Source: Fimbriimonadaceae bacterium
GTDB taxonomy: Bacteria; Armatimonadota; Fimbriimonadia; Fimbriimonadales; Fimbriimonadaceae
Reading direction: 5' to 3'
DNA length: 49,438 nucleotides
NCBI GenBank assembly: GCA_024710805.1
Contig: JANJUB010000131.1
Location: 1-49,438 of the forward strand
The translations under genes and the position numbers were made by a program. How positions within the stretch are numbered: the stretch's first letter is position 1; every line of letters begins with the position of its first letter. Shown one piece after another: positions 41,564 to 49,196 of this stretch. The notes beneath the pieces are model-generated. The model was given only the letters and a program-made list of their open reading frames with translations, was not told the origin of the DNA and did not search any database.

Positions 41564-42172
41564 ATGGCGCAAGTTACGGAGATTTGGGCGGCGGCTCTGC
41601 CGACGATACGCAACGGTGTCACCGGCGTCGGTGTTTGGACGGCGCTCAACAGTTGCGTACCGGTTGCCATCGAGAATGGGTTCATCGTCCTTGGCTTGGG
41701 CTCCAACGATTTTGAACTCGCCGGCCATCTTCGAATCCCTCAAACGAAGAAGCTCATCGAGTCCGAGATCTCAAAAAGCATCGGTTCTCCCGTGTTGCTG
41801 CGAGTGATCGAGGGCACGACCGGCGAGGCATGGGAACGCGCGAAGCGGCGCGACGGAGAAGCCCAGCGCCTGCAAGACGCCGCCCAAGCGAAGCTCCGCG
41901 CCGAGATCAGTGCCCGAACGAACTGGGAATCGGTCTACGAGAGCCTCAGCCGCCGTTATGCCGCGATCAGCAACAAGTCGTTGCCCACCAATCGGGCTCG
42001 GTTCTTCGACGAAGCCATCGCCATCCTTGCCGAAGCACGCCGCAACCAAGAGTCTCACGACGACCTCGCCGAGCGCAACTTCGCCCGCTGTATCGAACGC
42101 GTGGCGCAGTACACCGAGCTCCCGAGCGCCCTGGTCGCGCACTACACCCTGAAAGCCGCCGGCGAACTATGA
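41564..42172 (+). CDS. Unknown protein with a DnaA domain I-like N-terminus
   Basis: 202 residues, soluble. The first 80 residues (EIWAAALPTIRNGVTGVGVWTALNSCVPVAIENGFIVLGLGSNDFELAGHL) follow the pattern of DnaA domain I: a Trp-anchored helix, a 'W' helix, then strand pairs and a final helix EIS..IGSPVLLRVIEG. The remaining part is helical with a possible coiled coil (residues about 88-120). No AAA+ or helix-turn-helix DNA-binding part of DnaA is present, so it is not an initiator. It could bind a DnaA-like partner or be another protein with a related fold. The stop overlaps the next gene as ATGA. Confidence 0.5.
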   Translation: MAQVTEIWAAALPTIRNGVTGVGVWTALNSCVPVAIENGFIVLGLGSNDFELAGHLRIPQTKKLIESEISKSIGSPVLLRVIEGTTGEAWERAKRRDGEAQRLQDAAQAKLRAEISARTNWESVYESLSRRYAAISNKSLPTNRARFFDEAIAILAEARRNQESHDDLAERNFARCIERVAQYTELPSALVAHYTLKAAGEL

Positions 42173-42939
42173 TCGCGGAGGCGATCGTTCTCGGTTCAGG
42201 GACCAGCAACGGGGTGCCGACTTTGGGCATCGACTACCCGCCCGAGTTCCTAGCCAATCCCAAGAACCACCGCACCCGGCCATCCCTCTTGCTCAAGGGA
42301 CCGCAAGGCAATGTTCTCATTGATTGCACGCCGGAGATGCGCCTGCAGCTGATCCGCGAGGACATCAAACAGGTCGACGCGGTGATCATCACCCACACCC
42401 ACGCCGATCACATCATGGGGATGGACGATCTGCGGTCCTTTTACCTTCGCACCAAGCGTGATATGCCGGTGTACACGCTGCCGCGCTATCAGGAAGACAT
42501 CCGGCGGGTGTTTAACTACGCGTTCCAGGAGTTTCCGCCGGGAGTCGAAGTTCCGCGGTACGACCTGCGTGACGCTCCCGATGAACTGGATCTCGCGGGA
42601 ATGCGGATTCGGCTGCGCGTGGTGGAGCACGGCCCGTGGCCGGTGTTGGCCGTGTTGGTCGGCAAGTTCGCCTACGTCACGGACGTCAAGACGATCTCCC
42701 CCGAGGTCCTTGCCGAACTGCGCGGGCTGGACACGCTGATCCTGGACGCGGTTCGTTATCGACCCCATCCCAATCACCTGCACTTTGAAGCCGCGGTCGA
42801 GCTTGCCCTTGAGTTGGGCGCCGGGCAGACCTATTTCACCCACCTCAGCCACGACTACGACCACGACTTGGTAAATGCTGAGTTGCCGCCGGGAATCGCC
42901 TTGGCGTACGACGGTCTGCATATTCAAATCGACGGCTAG
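42169..42939 (+). CDS. MBL-fold metallo-hydrolase, PhnP-like
   Basis: 256 residues from ATG at 42169 (ATGA overlap with the previous stop). The metallo-beta-lactamase motif [12 protein letters not shown] supplies the zinc ligands, with later His in VEHGPWPV, Asp in VTDVKTI and His in LHFEAAVE and [10 protein letters not shown]. The N-terminus [16 protein letters not shown] is typical of PhnP-type phosphodiesterases and tRNA Z-like groups. PhnP opens 5-phosphoribosyl 1,2-cyclic phosphate in phosphonate metabolism, but no phn genes are nearby, so a related cyclic phosphodiester substrate is possible. Coupling to the DnaA-N-like protein is unexplained. Confidence 0.8.
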   Translation: MIAEAIVLGSGTSNGVPTLGIDYPPEFLANPKNHRTRPSLLLKGPQGNVLIDCTPEMRLQLIREDIKQVDAVIITHTHADHIMGMDDLRSFYLRTKRDMPVYTLPRYQEDIRRVFNYAFQEFPPGVEVPRYDLRDAPDELDLAGMRIRLRVVEHGPWPVLAVLVGKFAYVTDVKTISPEVLAELRGLDTLILDAVRYRPHPNHLHFEAAVELALELGAGQTYFTHLSHDYDHDLVNAELPPGIALAYDGLHIQIDG

Positions 42940-42976
42940 GGGCGGCGAACGTGCCCGAGTCTCGATCCGTCTTAAC

Positions 42977-42982
42977 TACAAT
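42977..42982 (+). promoter_or_regulatory. Putative leaderless -10 (TACAAT)
   Basis: TACAAT lies seven bases before the ATG at 42990 that opens the prepilin leader; the ATG formed by its last bases (42981) is in frame but would lengthen the leader peptide by three residues. Confidence 0.4.
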
Positions 42983-42989
42983 GCCCGCC

Positions 42990-43802
42990 ATGAAACGGTC
43001 TGCGTTTACCCTCATCGAGTTGCTTGTTGTGATTGCGATCATTGCGATCCTCGCCGCCATCTTGTTCCCCGTGTTCTCGCAGGCCAAGCTGGCCGCCAAG
43101 AAGAGCAAGTCACTGTCGCAAATGCGACAGTTGGGAATCTCGGTGATGATGTACGCCACCGACTACGACGACCACTTCGTGCCCGCGACAAATCGGCCCC
43201 TACTGTGGCCGGCCGAAGAGGCGATCCTCTGGACCCAGGCCCTCCAGCCCTACGTCAAGAATAAGGACATCTTCATCGCCGTGGACTCGAGCGGCGGTTA
43301 CCCAGAGAACTGGGCAAGCCGGCAACAGGGCAGCATTGGCTACAGCGATGCGACGGGCGTCTGGGCGGCATCGACCGCTATCCCCGGCAATGCTGGCCCC
43401 GGCACAGAAGGATTCCCCGGAGCGGCTAACTTCAGCGAGGCCGAAGAAGTCGCGAAGGTCGGTCTCTTCACCGTAACCCCCAACGCCCCCGTCGGCGTGA
43501 CCACAACGAAGCACCGAGGCTACGTCTTCAACCCGTACAACGGCATGAACTCGCCGGATGGAGACTACAAGAAGGGACTGCCGATGATTTCTGACCGCGA
43601 CCTCGTCGTCGATGGCGGTGACCCCAACTATCCGAACTCTCCGAACCTAAACCCGGGTCAGCTCAAGCCAGTTTGGGCTCGATACGGAGCCGATAAGCAG
43701 GGCAACGGCGTGACTCCGGTCATCTTTGCCGACGGCCACTGCAAGATCTACTCCGCCAAGCAGATGAACGTGTTCGGAACGATTATCTGGCGCTTCCGCT
43801 AA
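42990..43802 (+). CDS. Pseudopilin of the H-X9-DG class (DUF1559-like)
   Basis: 270 residues from ATG at 42990. The prepilin leader (MKRSA then [21 protein letters not shown]) is textbook: cleavage before Phe, Glu at +5. The helix continues as [31 protein letters not shown], the usual start of the extracellular domain. The C-terminus has [17 protein letters not shown], close to the 'DG' H-X9-DG signature of pseudopilins found in large numbers in Planctomycetes and Armatimonadota. It is likely a surface or secretion-pseudopilus subunit. It is alone and overlaps the convergent reductase by four bases, their stops interlocking. The gene at 2818 is a second, shorter relative. Confidence 0.88.
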   Translation: MKRSAFTLIELLVVIAIIAILAAILFPVFSQAKLAAKKSKSLSQMRQLGISVMMYATDYDDHFVPATNRPLLWPAEEAILWTQALQPYVKNKDIFIAVDSSGGYPENWASRQQGSIGYSDATGVWAASTAIPGNAGPGTEGFPGAANFSEAEEVAKVGLFTVTPNAPVGVTTTKHRGYVFNPYNGMNSPDGDYKKGLPMISDRDLVVDGGDPNYPNSPNLNPGQLKPVWARYGADKQGNGVTPVIFADGHCKIYSAKQMNVFGTIIWRFR

Positions 43803-44785
43803 CTGGGCGTCCCCAGGTCCATATCGGAACTGTGGCCCGGGAAGAGTTTCGCCTCGGGATCGAGGCGAAGCTTGGCGAACCCCACCGCGATGGCCGCCTC
43901 GCCGACACCCGTGGCGATCAGCTTCATCTTGCTGGGGAACGTGCACACATCGCCAACCGCGAAGATGCCCGGGCGGTTGGTCTCAAACTGATCGTTGACC
44001 ACGATCTGCGTCTTCTCGATCTGCAGATCCCAGTCCTTGATCGGCCCTAAAGACGACTTGAACCCGACGTTCACGATGACGGCGTCGGCCTCCACCCGCT
44101 CGAGTTCCTTGGTCTGCGTGTTCTCGATCGTGACCGCCTCAAGCTGGTCAACTCCGTGCAATTCCTTGATCACCTGCCAGAGCCGCATCCCGACGGTACT
44201 CTGCTCAAGTTGGCGCACCGACTCTTCGTGGGCGCGAAACTGGTCGCGCCGGTGAACAAGCGTGATCTCCTTAGCGATTGGCTCCAGATTCAGGCACCAG
44301 TCGAACGCGCTATCGCCTCCGCCCACCACCAGGACCCGTTTACCGGCAAACACGCTCTTCTCACGGACGCCATACGAGAGGCCGCGGCCTACGTATTGGT
44401 CTTCCAGGGGAACCCCAAGCTTGGTCGGGGAGAACGCTCCCGCCCCCGCCGAGATGATCACCGTCCGCGTGGGATAGATCGCAGTTCCCGTACCGATCAA
44501 GAACCCTTCCTCGTCTTCAGTCAGCGTTTGGGCGGTCTCCTCGAGGACCAGTTCTGGACCGAACATCTGCGCCTGTTCCGCCATCTGGGTAGCGAGGTCC
44601 TTGGCGAGCACCTTGGGAAATCCCGGCATATCGTAGATGTACTTCTCGGGATACAGCGCGGTTAACTGGCCGCCAAGTTCGGGGAGGCTGTCGATAATCC
44701 GAACCGACATTCCTCTCAGGCCCGCGTAAAACGCAGCAAACAGTCCGACCGGTCCACCGCCGATCACGGTCACATCCTTGCGCAC
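43799..44785 (-). CDS. Ferredoxin/flavodoxin-NADP+ reductase, thioredoxin-reductase-like (YumC type)
   Basis: 328 residues from GTG at 44785. The FAD site reads [20 protein letters not shown] and [26 protein letters not shown]; the NADP site is [35 protein letters not shown]. The CxxC pair of thioredoxin reductase is absent, as expected for the YumC-type FNR. The late block [28 protein letters not shown] completes the FAD domain. It passes electrons between NADPH and ferredoxin or flavodoxin. The start is GTG in a TTTGGGG context, 38 bases from the divergent dut gene; a longer frame reaching into dut is unlikely. Confidence 0.86.
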   Translation of the reverse strand: MRKDVTVIGGGPVGLFAAFYAGLRGMSVRIIDSLPELGGQLTALYPEKYIYDMPGFPKVLAKDLATQMAEQAQMFGPELVLEETAQTLTEDEEGFLIGTGTAIYPTRTVIISAGAGAFSPTKLGVPLEDQYVGRGLSYGVREKSVFAGKRVLVVGGGDSAFDWCLNLEPIAKEITLVHRRDQFRAHEESVRQLEQSTVGMRLWQVIKELHGVDQLEAVTIENTQTKELERVEADAVIVNVGFKSSLGPIKDWDLQIEKTQIVVNDQFETNRPGIFAVGDVCTFPSKMKLIATGVGEAAIAVGFAKLRLDPEAKLFPGHSSDMDLGTPS

Positions 44786-44789
44786 CCCC

Positions 44790-44795
44790 AAATTA
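44790..44795 (-). promoter_or_regulatory. Putative -10 (TAATTT) for the FNR gene
   Basis: On the minus strand TAATTT is four bases before the GTG at 44785. The CCCCA...TGGGG mini-palindrome here lies between the divergent starts. Confidence 0.35.
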
Positions 44796-44811
44796 TGGGG
44801 CACCGGGCGGG

Positions 44812-44817
44812 TATGGT
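44812..44817 (+). promoter_or_regulatory. Putative leaderless -10 (TATGGT) for dut
   Basis: TATGGT lies five bases before the ATG at 44823. Confidence 0.4.
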
Positions 44818-44822
44818 GCCCA

Positions 44823-45269
44823 ATGATGGAAACCCGCGTCGAAGTTCGGTTTGAAGTTGGGGAGGGAGGCACCCTGCCCGCCTACCAAACCGCGGACGCC
44901 GCCGGGATGGACCTCTGCGCCGCGGTCGACGTCGAGTTGGCTCCGGGGGAAAGAAGAGTCGTACCCACGGGACTGCGAGCGGTGATTCCTGCCGGTTACG
45001 AGGGGCAGGTCCGCGCCCGATCGGGTCTTGCGGCCCGGCACGGGATCGGCATGGTGAACGCTCCGGGAACCATCGACGCCGACTACCGAGGCGAAATCGG
45101 GGTCATTCTGATCAACTGGGGCCAAGATGACGTCAAACTTAAGAAAGGTGAACGGATCGCTCAACTCGTGATTGCGCCGGTTGTCCGGGCCGTGATCACC
45201 CAAGTGGACGACGTTTCCGCTTTTCCGACCGATCGTGGGGAGGGGGGATTTGGAAGCACCGGAACATAA
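44823..45269 (+). CDS. dut: dUTP diphosphatase
   Basis: 148 residues; a second ATG follows the first directly. The five dUTPase motifs are visible: AGMDLCA (I), RSGLA (II), [17 protein letters not shown] (III), [10 protein letters not shown] (IV) and [10 protein letters not shown] (V). The enzyme hydrolyses dUTP to dUMP and PPi, which keeps uracil out of DNA and supplies dTMP synthesis. Motif III carries the catalytic Asp. The end overlaps the next gene by 20 bases, and the start is divergent from the FNR gene. Confidence 0.95.
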   Translation: MMETRVEVRFEVGEGGTLPAYQTADAAGMDLCAAVDVELAPGERRVVPTGLRAVIPAGYEGQVRARSGLAARHGIGMVNAPGTIDADYRGEIGVILINWGQDDVKLKKGERIAQLVIAPVVRAVITQVDDVSAFPTDRGEGGFGSTGT

Positions 45270-46341
45270 AGATCTCATTCTTTGCGAAAAGTGTTTCGCG
45301 ATGATGCCCTCGGATGCCGAGTACTGCGCCGAGTGCGGCGCTCCGCTCAGCGACGCTCCAGGCGTTGCCGGCAGCGATGCTGAGGTGTATCCCGAGCTTG
45401 CGAAGGCGAACGTCCTGCGCATGCGCAAAGAGTTCAAAGCCGCCGAAGATATCTGCCTCGCGATCCTGCGCCGCTTCCCCAACAACGCGTCGGCAAACAC
45501 CCTGCTCGGCGATATCTCGGTCGAGAGAGGCACCCTCGAGCAAGCGGTCGAATGGTATGAGTTGGCCCTCGATATCCTCCCCGACTCCAAAGAGAACCAG
45601 GACAAGCTCGCGGCGGTCCGGGCCAAGCTGAACGAGAGGCAGACTCAAACGACGGTCGAGAATCTTGGCATTCCGGCAAAGAAACCGCCCTACGTGCTTA
45701 TTGCGCTGGTCACCCTGATCGTCGTCGCCTTTGGAATTGCGGGCACCATTATGGTGAACAATGCCGGCAAAGGGGATGATCCGAATCGACCCCTCGTGGT
45801 TCAGGGCCAAGAGGACACGGGTGCGAAACCCATGGACGCGAATCAAGCAGCGGCGCAAACGCCCGAATCCGTCACTCCGATTTACGAATCTGATCCCGAA
45901 CTGCTGAGCCAGCTGTGCCAAGCCCTGGCCCTAGACCCGAAGCGCGTTCCCCTCGTTGAGGTGGGCAACGTCGATCGCGATGTGCGGATCACGCTTCTGG
46001 TCGAAGCCCCTGACGGCGAATGGCCGTTGCGGGCCAAGGTGGTTCGCAAGGCGTTTGACCTGGTGTCGGGGACTCCTCGAGTGGAACTGACGGTCAAGGA
46101 CGACGACCGGACGATGACCCAGTCGGTGAACCGGGAGACCTATAACCGTACGCTCGACCCGGCGTTTGATGTGCTCAACGAAGCTTTGCTGGTCGAGGTT
46201 CTGTTGGGTTACCGGATGCCGACACCGGTGGCGCCCGTCACCGACCCGGTGACTCCTCCCTCCGATCCCACAAACAGCATCCCTCCGGATAGCAGCGGCA
46301 ACCCGCCCTCGGATGATGCGGCCCGCGGCGGCGGGTCCTGA
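45250..46341 (+). CDS. Zinc-ribbon, TPR-like membrane protein of unknown function
   Basis: 363 residues from TTG at 45250, which has the ribosome site GGGGAGGGGGG inside the end of dut; a GTG 15 bases earlier is possible. A zinc ribbon (CEKCFAMM... CAECGAPL) occupies residues about 10-35. Two helical repeats like TPRs follow (residues about 45-115, e.g. [45 protein letters not shown]). One membrane helix lies at about 144-166 ([19 protein letters not shown]). The outer part is soluble with a Pro-rich tail. The design (ribbon, repeats, membrane, outer domain) suggests a membrane adaptor. No partner is known. Confidence 0.75.
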   Translation: MEAPEHKDLILCEKCFAMMPSDAEYCAECGAPLSDAPGVAGSDAEVYPELAKANVLRMRKEFKAAEDICLAILRRFPNNASANTLLGDISVERGTLEQAVEWYELALDILPDSKENQDKLAAVRAKLNERQTQTTVENLGIPAKKPPYVLIALVTLIVVAFGIAGTIMVNNAGKGDDPNRPLVVQGQEDTGAKPMDANQAAAQTPESVTPIYESDPELLSQLCQALALDPKRVPLVEVGNVDRDVRITLLVEAPDGEWPLRAKVVRKAFDLVSGTPRVELTVKDDDRTMTQSVNRETYNRTLDPAFDVLNEALLVEVLLGYRMPTPVAPVTDPVTPPSDPTNSIPPDSSGNPPSDDAARGGGS

Positions 46342-46392
46342 GCTTATTCTTTGAGGCAGACGCTTCTGGAAGACCACCCTGCCACCCTGTGG

Positions 46393-46428
46393 CTCGCCTC
46401 GGAGCCCGGATCGTAACTCCGTGGCGAG
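46393..46428. terminator. Imperfect 12-position hairpin in the 46342-46454 gap
   Basis: 46393-46404 and 46417-46428 form eleven pairs with one T-T mismatch around a 12-base loop. No T-run follows. It may end transcription of the zinc-ribbon gene or sit in the leader of the spermidine-synthase-like gene. Confidence 0.4.
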
Positions 46429-46439
46429 GCTCTGCGCGG

Positions 46440-46445
46440 TAAAGT
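46440..46445 (+). promoter_or_regulatory. Putative leaderless -10 (TAAAGT)
   Basis: TAAAGT lies nine bases before the GTG at 46455. The nine-base string TAAAGTCTC occurs again at 48658-48666, after the gene. Confidence 0.4.
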
Positions 46446-46454
46446 CTCCGAGCG

Positions 46455-48614
46455 GTGCGCGCACTCTTCACCCTTGCGATCTTTGCGGGCTCGTTTCTGC
46501 TCTTCCTCATCCAGCCCATGGCGGCGAAGATGGTGCTACCGACATTCGGCGGTGCTCCGGCGGTGTGGGGAGTGTCGCTGGTGTTCTTCCAACTCCTGCT
46601 GCTCCTCGGCTACGCCTACGCCAACTACCTGCCCCGCTGGATCGGCGAGCGAGCCTTGGTGGGGGTGCACGCGACTTTGCTCCTCCTTGCCGGTGCGGTC
46701 GCATGGGGCTTGGATCTCTCCCGATTCCGACCTGAAGCCGGCTCGGCCGGGCCGCCGGCGCTGGGTGTGCTCGCAATCCTCTCGCTTACCGTCGGGCTGC
46801 CGTATCTGATGGTGTCGACCGGCGCGCCGCTGCTGCAACGGTGGTTCGCCCAGACCAACGATCCCGATGCCCGCGATCCGTTCTTCCTCTACGCGGCGAG
46901 CAACGCCGGGAGCCTGGCGGGACTGCTCAGCTACCCGTTCCTCATCGAGCGGCAACTGGCGCTGGTTGGGCAGCTGCGATTCTGGGCGATCGGATTCGCC
47001 GCGCTGGTTGTCTTGGTGCTGGTTTGCGCCCGCTACGGGGGGCGAACCGAGGCCACGACCGCATCAGATTCCGACCGGCCGGATACGAAGACCCGGCTAC
47101 GCTGGATCGCGCTGGCTGCGGTGCCTTCGAGTTTGCTTCTGGGCGTGACGAGCTTCCTCACCACCAACTTGGCAGCCATCCCGTTGCTTTGGGTGATCCC
47201 GCTCAGTTTGTATCTCGTCACATTCATCGCCGCTTTTCGACGGGGGCGGTCTCTGGCGTACGCCGGTCTGTACCGGTTGGGTGCGTTCCTGCTCGTACCG
47301 CTCACCCTTGTTTTGGCTCTCGAGGCCACCGAGCCGTTCTTCCCGCTTGCGATCATCCATCTGGCGGTGTTCGTCGTCGCGGGGCTAGCCTGTCACGGCG
47401 AACTCGCGATGAACCGTCCTTCGGCGGCCCATCTCACCGAGTTCTACTTGTTCCTTTCGATCGGCGGAGTGCTCGGCGGCAGCTTCAATGCCCTCCTCGC
47501 GCCCACGGTGTTCCCGATCGCCTGGGAGTATCCGATCGCGCTGGTTGCCTTCCTGTTGCTGCGTCCCGGTGAGCGGTCACGGGGGGATGCCCCCATCGGT
47601 CTCGCGGTCGGGTTGCTCACGCTCGCGCTGACGCTGACTGCGGGAGCCATTGGCTGGGAGCCGGGGCCGCTCCGCACCGGCATCGCATATGGTCTGCCGA
47701 TCATCCTCGCCTTCCTCGCCATCGACCGGCCACTCCGCTATGCGATGGCCTTCGCCGGCTTCTTGTTCGTCATCGGCCAGTTTGGCCTTTCCGCCGGGGG
47801 CAAGATTGTCCACACCGAGCGGAGTTTCTTTGGCATCCACCGGGTCATCGACTCGCCGGATGGCAAGTTCCGCAGCCTCGTCCATGGAGTCACGATCCAC
47901 GGTCGGCAGTCCAAGTCTGATCCCGGGACACCCTTGACGTACTACCACCCGACCGGCCCGGTCGGACAAGTGTTCCAGATGCGGGCAGGCAAGGACGGCA
48001 ACCTGCGGGTGGCATTGGTCGGGCTCGGCGTGGGATCGCTCGCCGCTTACGGCCAACCGGGCGACATTTACGAGTGCTACGAGATCGACCCCGTTGTGAT
48101 CGACGTCGCCCGCGACCCGAAGCTGTTCACCTTCCTGTCTTCGTCGGCGGCTGAGTTGACGTTCATCGAGGGCGACGCGCGCATCATGCTTGGCTCCGCC
48201 AAAGACGCCGGCTACGACATTATCGTGCTGGATGCGTTTTCCAGCGATGCCATCCCTGTGCATCTGCTCACGAAGGAAGCCATCAAGCTCTATCTCGGCA
48301 CGCTCGCTCCGGATGGGGTGCTTGCGTTCCACATCTCGAACCGGTATCTGACGCTAAGCAAGGTCTTGGTGGGCGCCTGCGAGGAGCTTGGGCTCGCCGG
48401 ACGCTACGCCAGCGACCAGCCGGTTTTAGACGAGGAGCGCGAACAGGGCAAGGAACCGTCACAGTGGTTCTTCATGGCGCGAAACGAAGAGGACATCCGC
48501 CGGGCGGTGCCTCGCACCTCGCTCTATCAGCCGCTCACGACACTCGAGCGGTTGCCGGCGTGGACGGACGACCGGTCGAACCTGCTGGACGTCTGGGGCC
48601 GGGCCGAGGACTAG
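46455..48614 (+). CDS. Membrane-embedded spermidine-synthase-like fusion protein
   Basis: 719 residues from GTG at 46455. The first ~450 residues form about ten or more membrane segments, starting RALFTLAIFAGSFLLFLIQPMAAKM, which is typical of the 'fused MFS/spermidine synthase' family. The C-terminal 250 residues are a spermidine-synthase-like methyltransferase fold: VALVGLGVGSLAAYGQPGDIYECYEIDP (SAM/dcSAM loop), FIEGDARIML, and DIIVLDAFSSDAIPVHLLTKEAI (the D-A-F-x-S-D loop). The family's function is not settled; polyamine synthesis is unproven for it. No speA/speD partner is near. It ends before the AT-rich pocket. Confidence 0.83.
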   Translation: MRALFTLAIFAGSFLLFLIQPMAAKMVLPTFGGAPAVWGVSLVFFQLLLLLGYAYANYLPRWIGERALVGVHATLLLLAGAVAWGLDLSRFRPEAGSAGPPALGVLAILSLTVGLPYLMVSTGAPLLQRWFAQTNDPDARDPFFLYAASNAGSLAGLLSYPFLIERQLALVGQLRFWAIGFAALVVLVLVCARYGGRTEATTASDSDRPDTKTRLRWIALAAVPSSLLLGVTSFLTTNLAAIPLLWVIPLSLYLVTFIAAFRRGRSLAYAGLYRLGAFLLVPLTLVLALEATEPFFPLAIIHLAVFVVAGLACHGELAMNRPSAAHLTEFYLFLSIGGVLGGSFNALLAPTVFPIAWEYPIALVAFLLLRPGERSRGDAPIGLAVGLLTLALTLTAGAIGWEPGPLRTGIAYGLPIILAFLAIDRPLRYAMAFAGFLFVIGQFGLSAGGKIVHTERSFFGIHRVIDSPDGKFRSLVHGVTIHGRQSKSDPGTPLTYYHPTGPVGQVFQMRAGKDGNLRVALVGLGVGSLAAYGQPGDIYECYEIDPVVIDVARDPKLFTFLSSSAAELTFIEGDARIMLGSAKDAGYDIIVLDAFSSDAIPVHLLTKEAIKLYLGTLAPDGVLAFHISNRYLTLSKVLVGACEELGLAGRYASDQPVLDEEREQGKEPSQWFFMARNEEDIRRAVPRTSLYQPLTTLERLPAWTDDRSNLLDVWGRAED

Positions 48615-48642
48615 AAGTCGCGACAGAGCCGGATTGGCAACA

Positions 48643-48672
48643 CTCGGTCAAAGGCGCTAAAGTCTCGGTCAA
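48643..48672. repeat. Paired 9-bp direct repeats 21 bp apart around a TAAAGT
   Basis: CTCGGTCAA is present at 48643-48651 and again at 48664-48672, exactly 21 bases apart, about two helical turns. A TAAAGT (48658-48663) lies between them. This is the form of a two-site operator over a promoter. Nothing obvious is transcribed rightward until rtcB at 49197. Confidence 0.45.
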
Positions 48673-48797
48673 GCGGGAAGATCGGCATCGCTCGCCGAAA
48701 CACTAGGGGCACAGCAGGAAGTCAGTGTTCGAACCTTGGATTCCTTTCGACCGGCATTCGGTGAACAACTCCGCGGCCATAAGAAACAGAAAGACTA

Positions 48798-48998
48798 CTA
48801 TTGAGGTGCAGTTACGATGCCGCTGTCTCTGTACTTCGCTGGTGTTGAAGTTTCATAAAAGACAGGTTCTGGATTGCGCTTTCCTACAGGATTGTCAACC
48901 AAGAGAAAGTACATGATTAGAGAAGCTAGAAGAAGTAGGAGTAGGATTACGTTCCGAGAGTCCTCTTTTAGATCTTCGAGAAAGAGTTTGTGTTTCAT
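48798..48998 (-). CDS. Small membrane protein of unknown function
   Basis: 66 residues from ATG at 48998. The first 15 residues are charged (MKHKLFLEDLKEDSR), then a membrane helix (about 17-35, NVILLLLLLASLIMYFLLV) and a polar tail with several Pro and Tyr. No family is recognised. The ATG overlaps the stop (TGA) of the upstream small frame as ATGA, suggesting coupled translation. The base composition is AT-richer than the neighbours, so the pocket may have been acquired. Its existence as a gene rests on the overlap and the clear membrane pattern. Confidence 0.5.
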   Translation of the reverse strand: MKHKLFLEDLKEDSRNVILLLLLLASLIMYFLLVDNPVGKRNPEPVFYETSTPAKYRDSGIVTAPQ

Positions 48999-49147
48999 AT
49001 GAGGTCGCTCAGAGAATTGGTTGGGCAGCCGCTCAGTTCGAAGACCTCGCGAATCAGCTCGTCGTCTAGGTTCTGGTCGCCATGTGTGGAGAGTGACACG
49101 TCCCACTCTCGGAAATCAAGCCCTGGAACCCGCTCCTCGCTTGGCAC
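48995..49147 (-). pseudogene. Probable remnant of a VapB-like antitoxin
   Basis: A 50-codon open frame from GTG at 49147 ends NLDDELIREVFELSGCPTNS. That resembles the N-terminal RHH-type start of VapB-family antitoxins ('xNLDDELIREAxELSGxxTKRE'). In a second frame an ATG at 49083 reads MATRT and then stops at TAG (49066-49068); joining that to the LDDELIREV frame by one-base slippage would give a typical VapB opening. The frame therefore looks like a decayed antitoxin with a frameshift, cut short at 49. No vapC toxin is visible. It overlaps the small membrane protein start (ATGA). The assignment is tentative. Confidence 0.4.
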
Positions 49148-49196
49148 GTCTAATCACGTCCCACCCTCGCGACTGATCGCGAAGGAGGTTAAACCC

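Noticed and set aside
44781-44800. CCCCAAATTATGGGG-like palindrome between FNR and dut as an operator
   Set aside because: Only about five pairs, overlapping a start codon and -10; too short to claim an operator.
48718-48760. TGTTCGAACC resembling a tRNA T-arm
   Set aside because: No matching acceptor, D-arm or anticodon arm could be drawn around it.
48725-48916. Short plus-strand frame in the AT-rich pocket
   Set aside because: No ribosome site, no domain, and it overlaps the coupled small membrane protein on the other strand, which has better support.
49154-49156. In-frame TGA just before the VapB-like frame as a selenocysteine codon
   Set aside because: The sequence before it is non-coding in appearance and includes the rtcB ribosome-site region on the other strand; nothing supports a longer protein.
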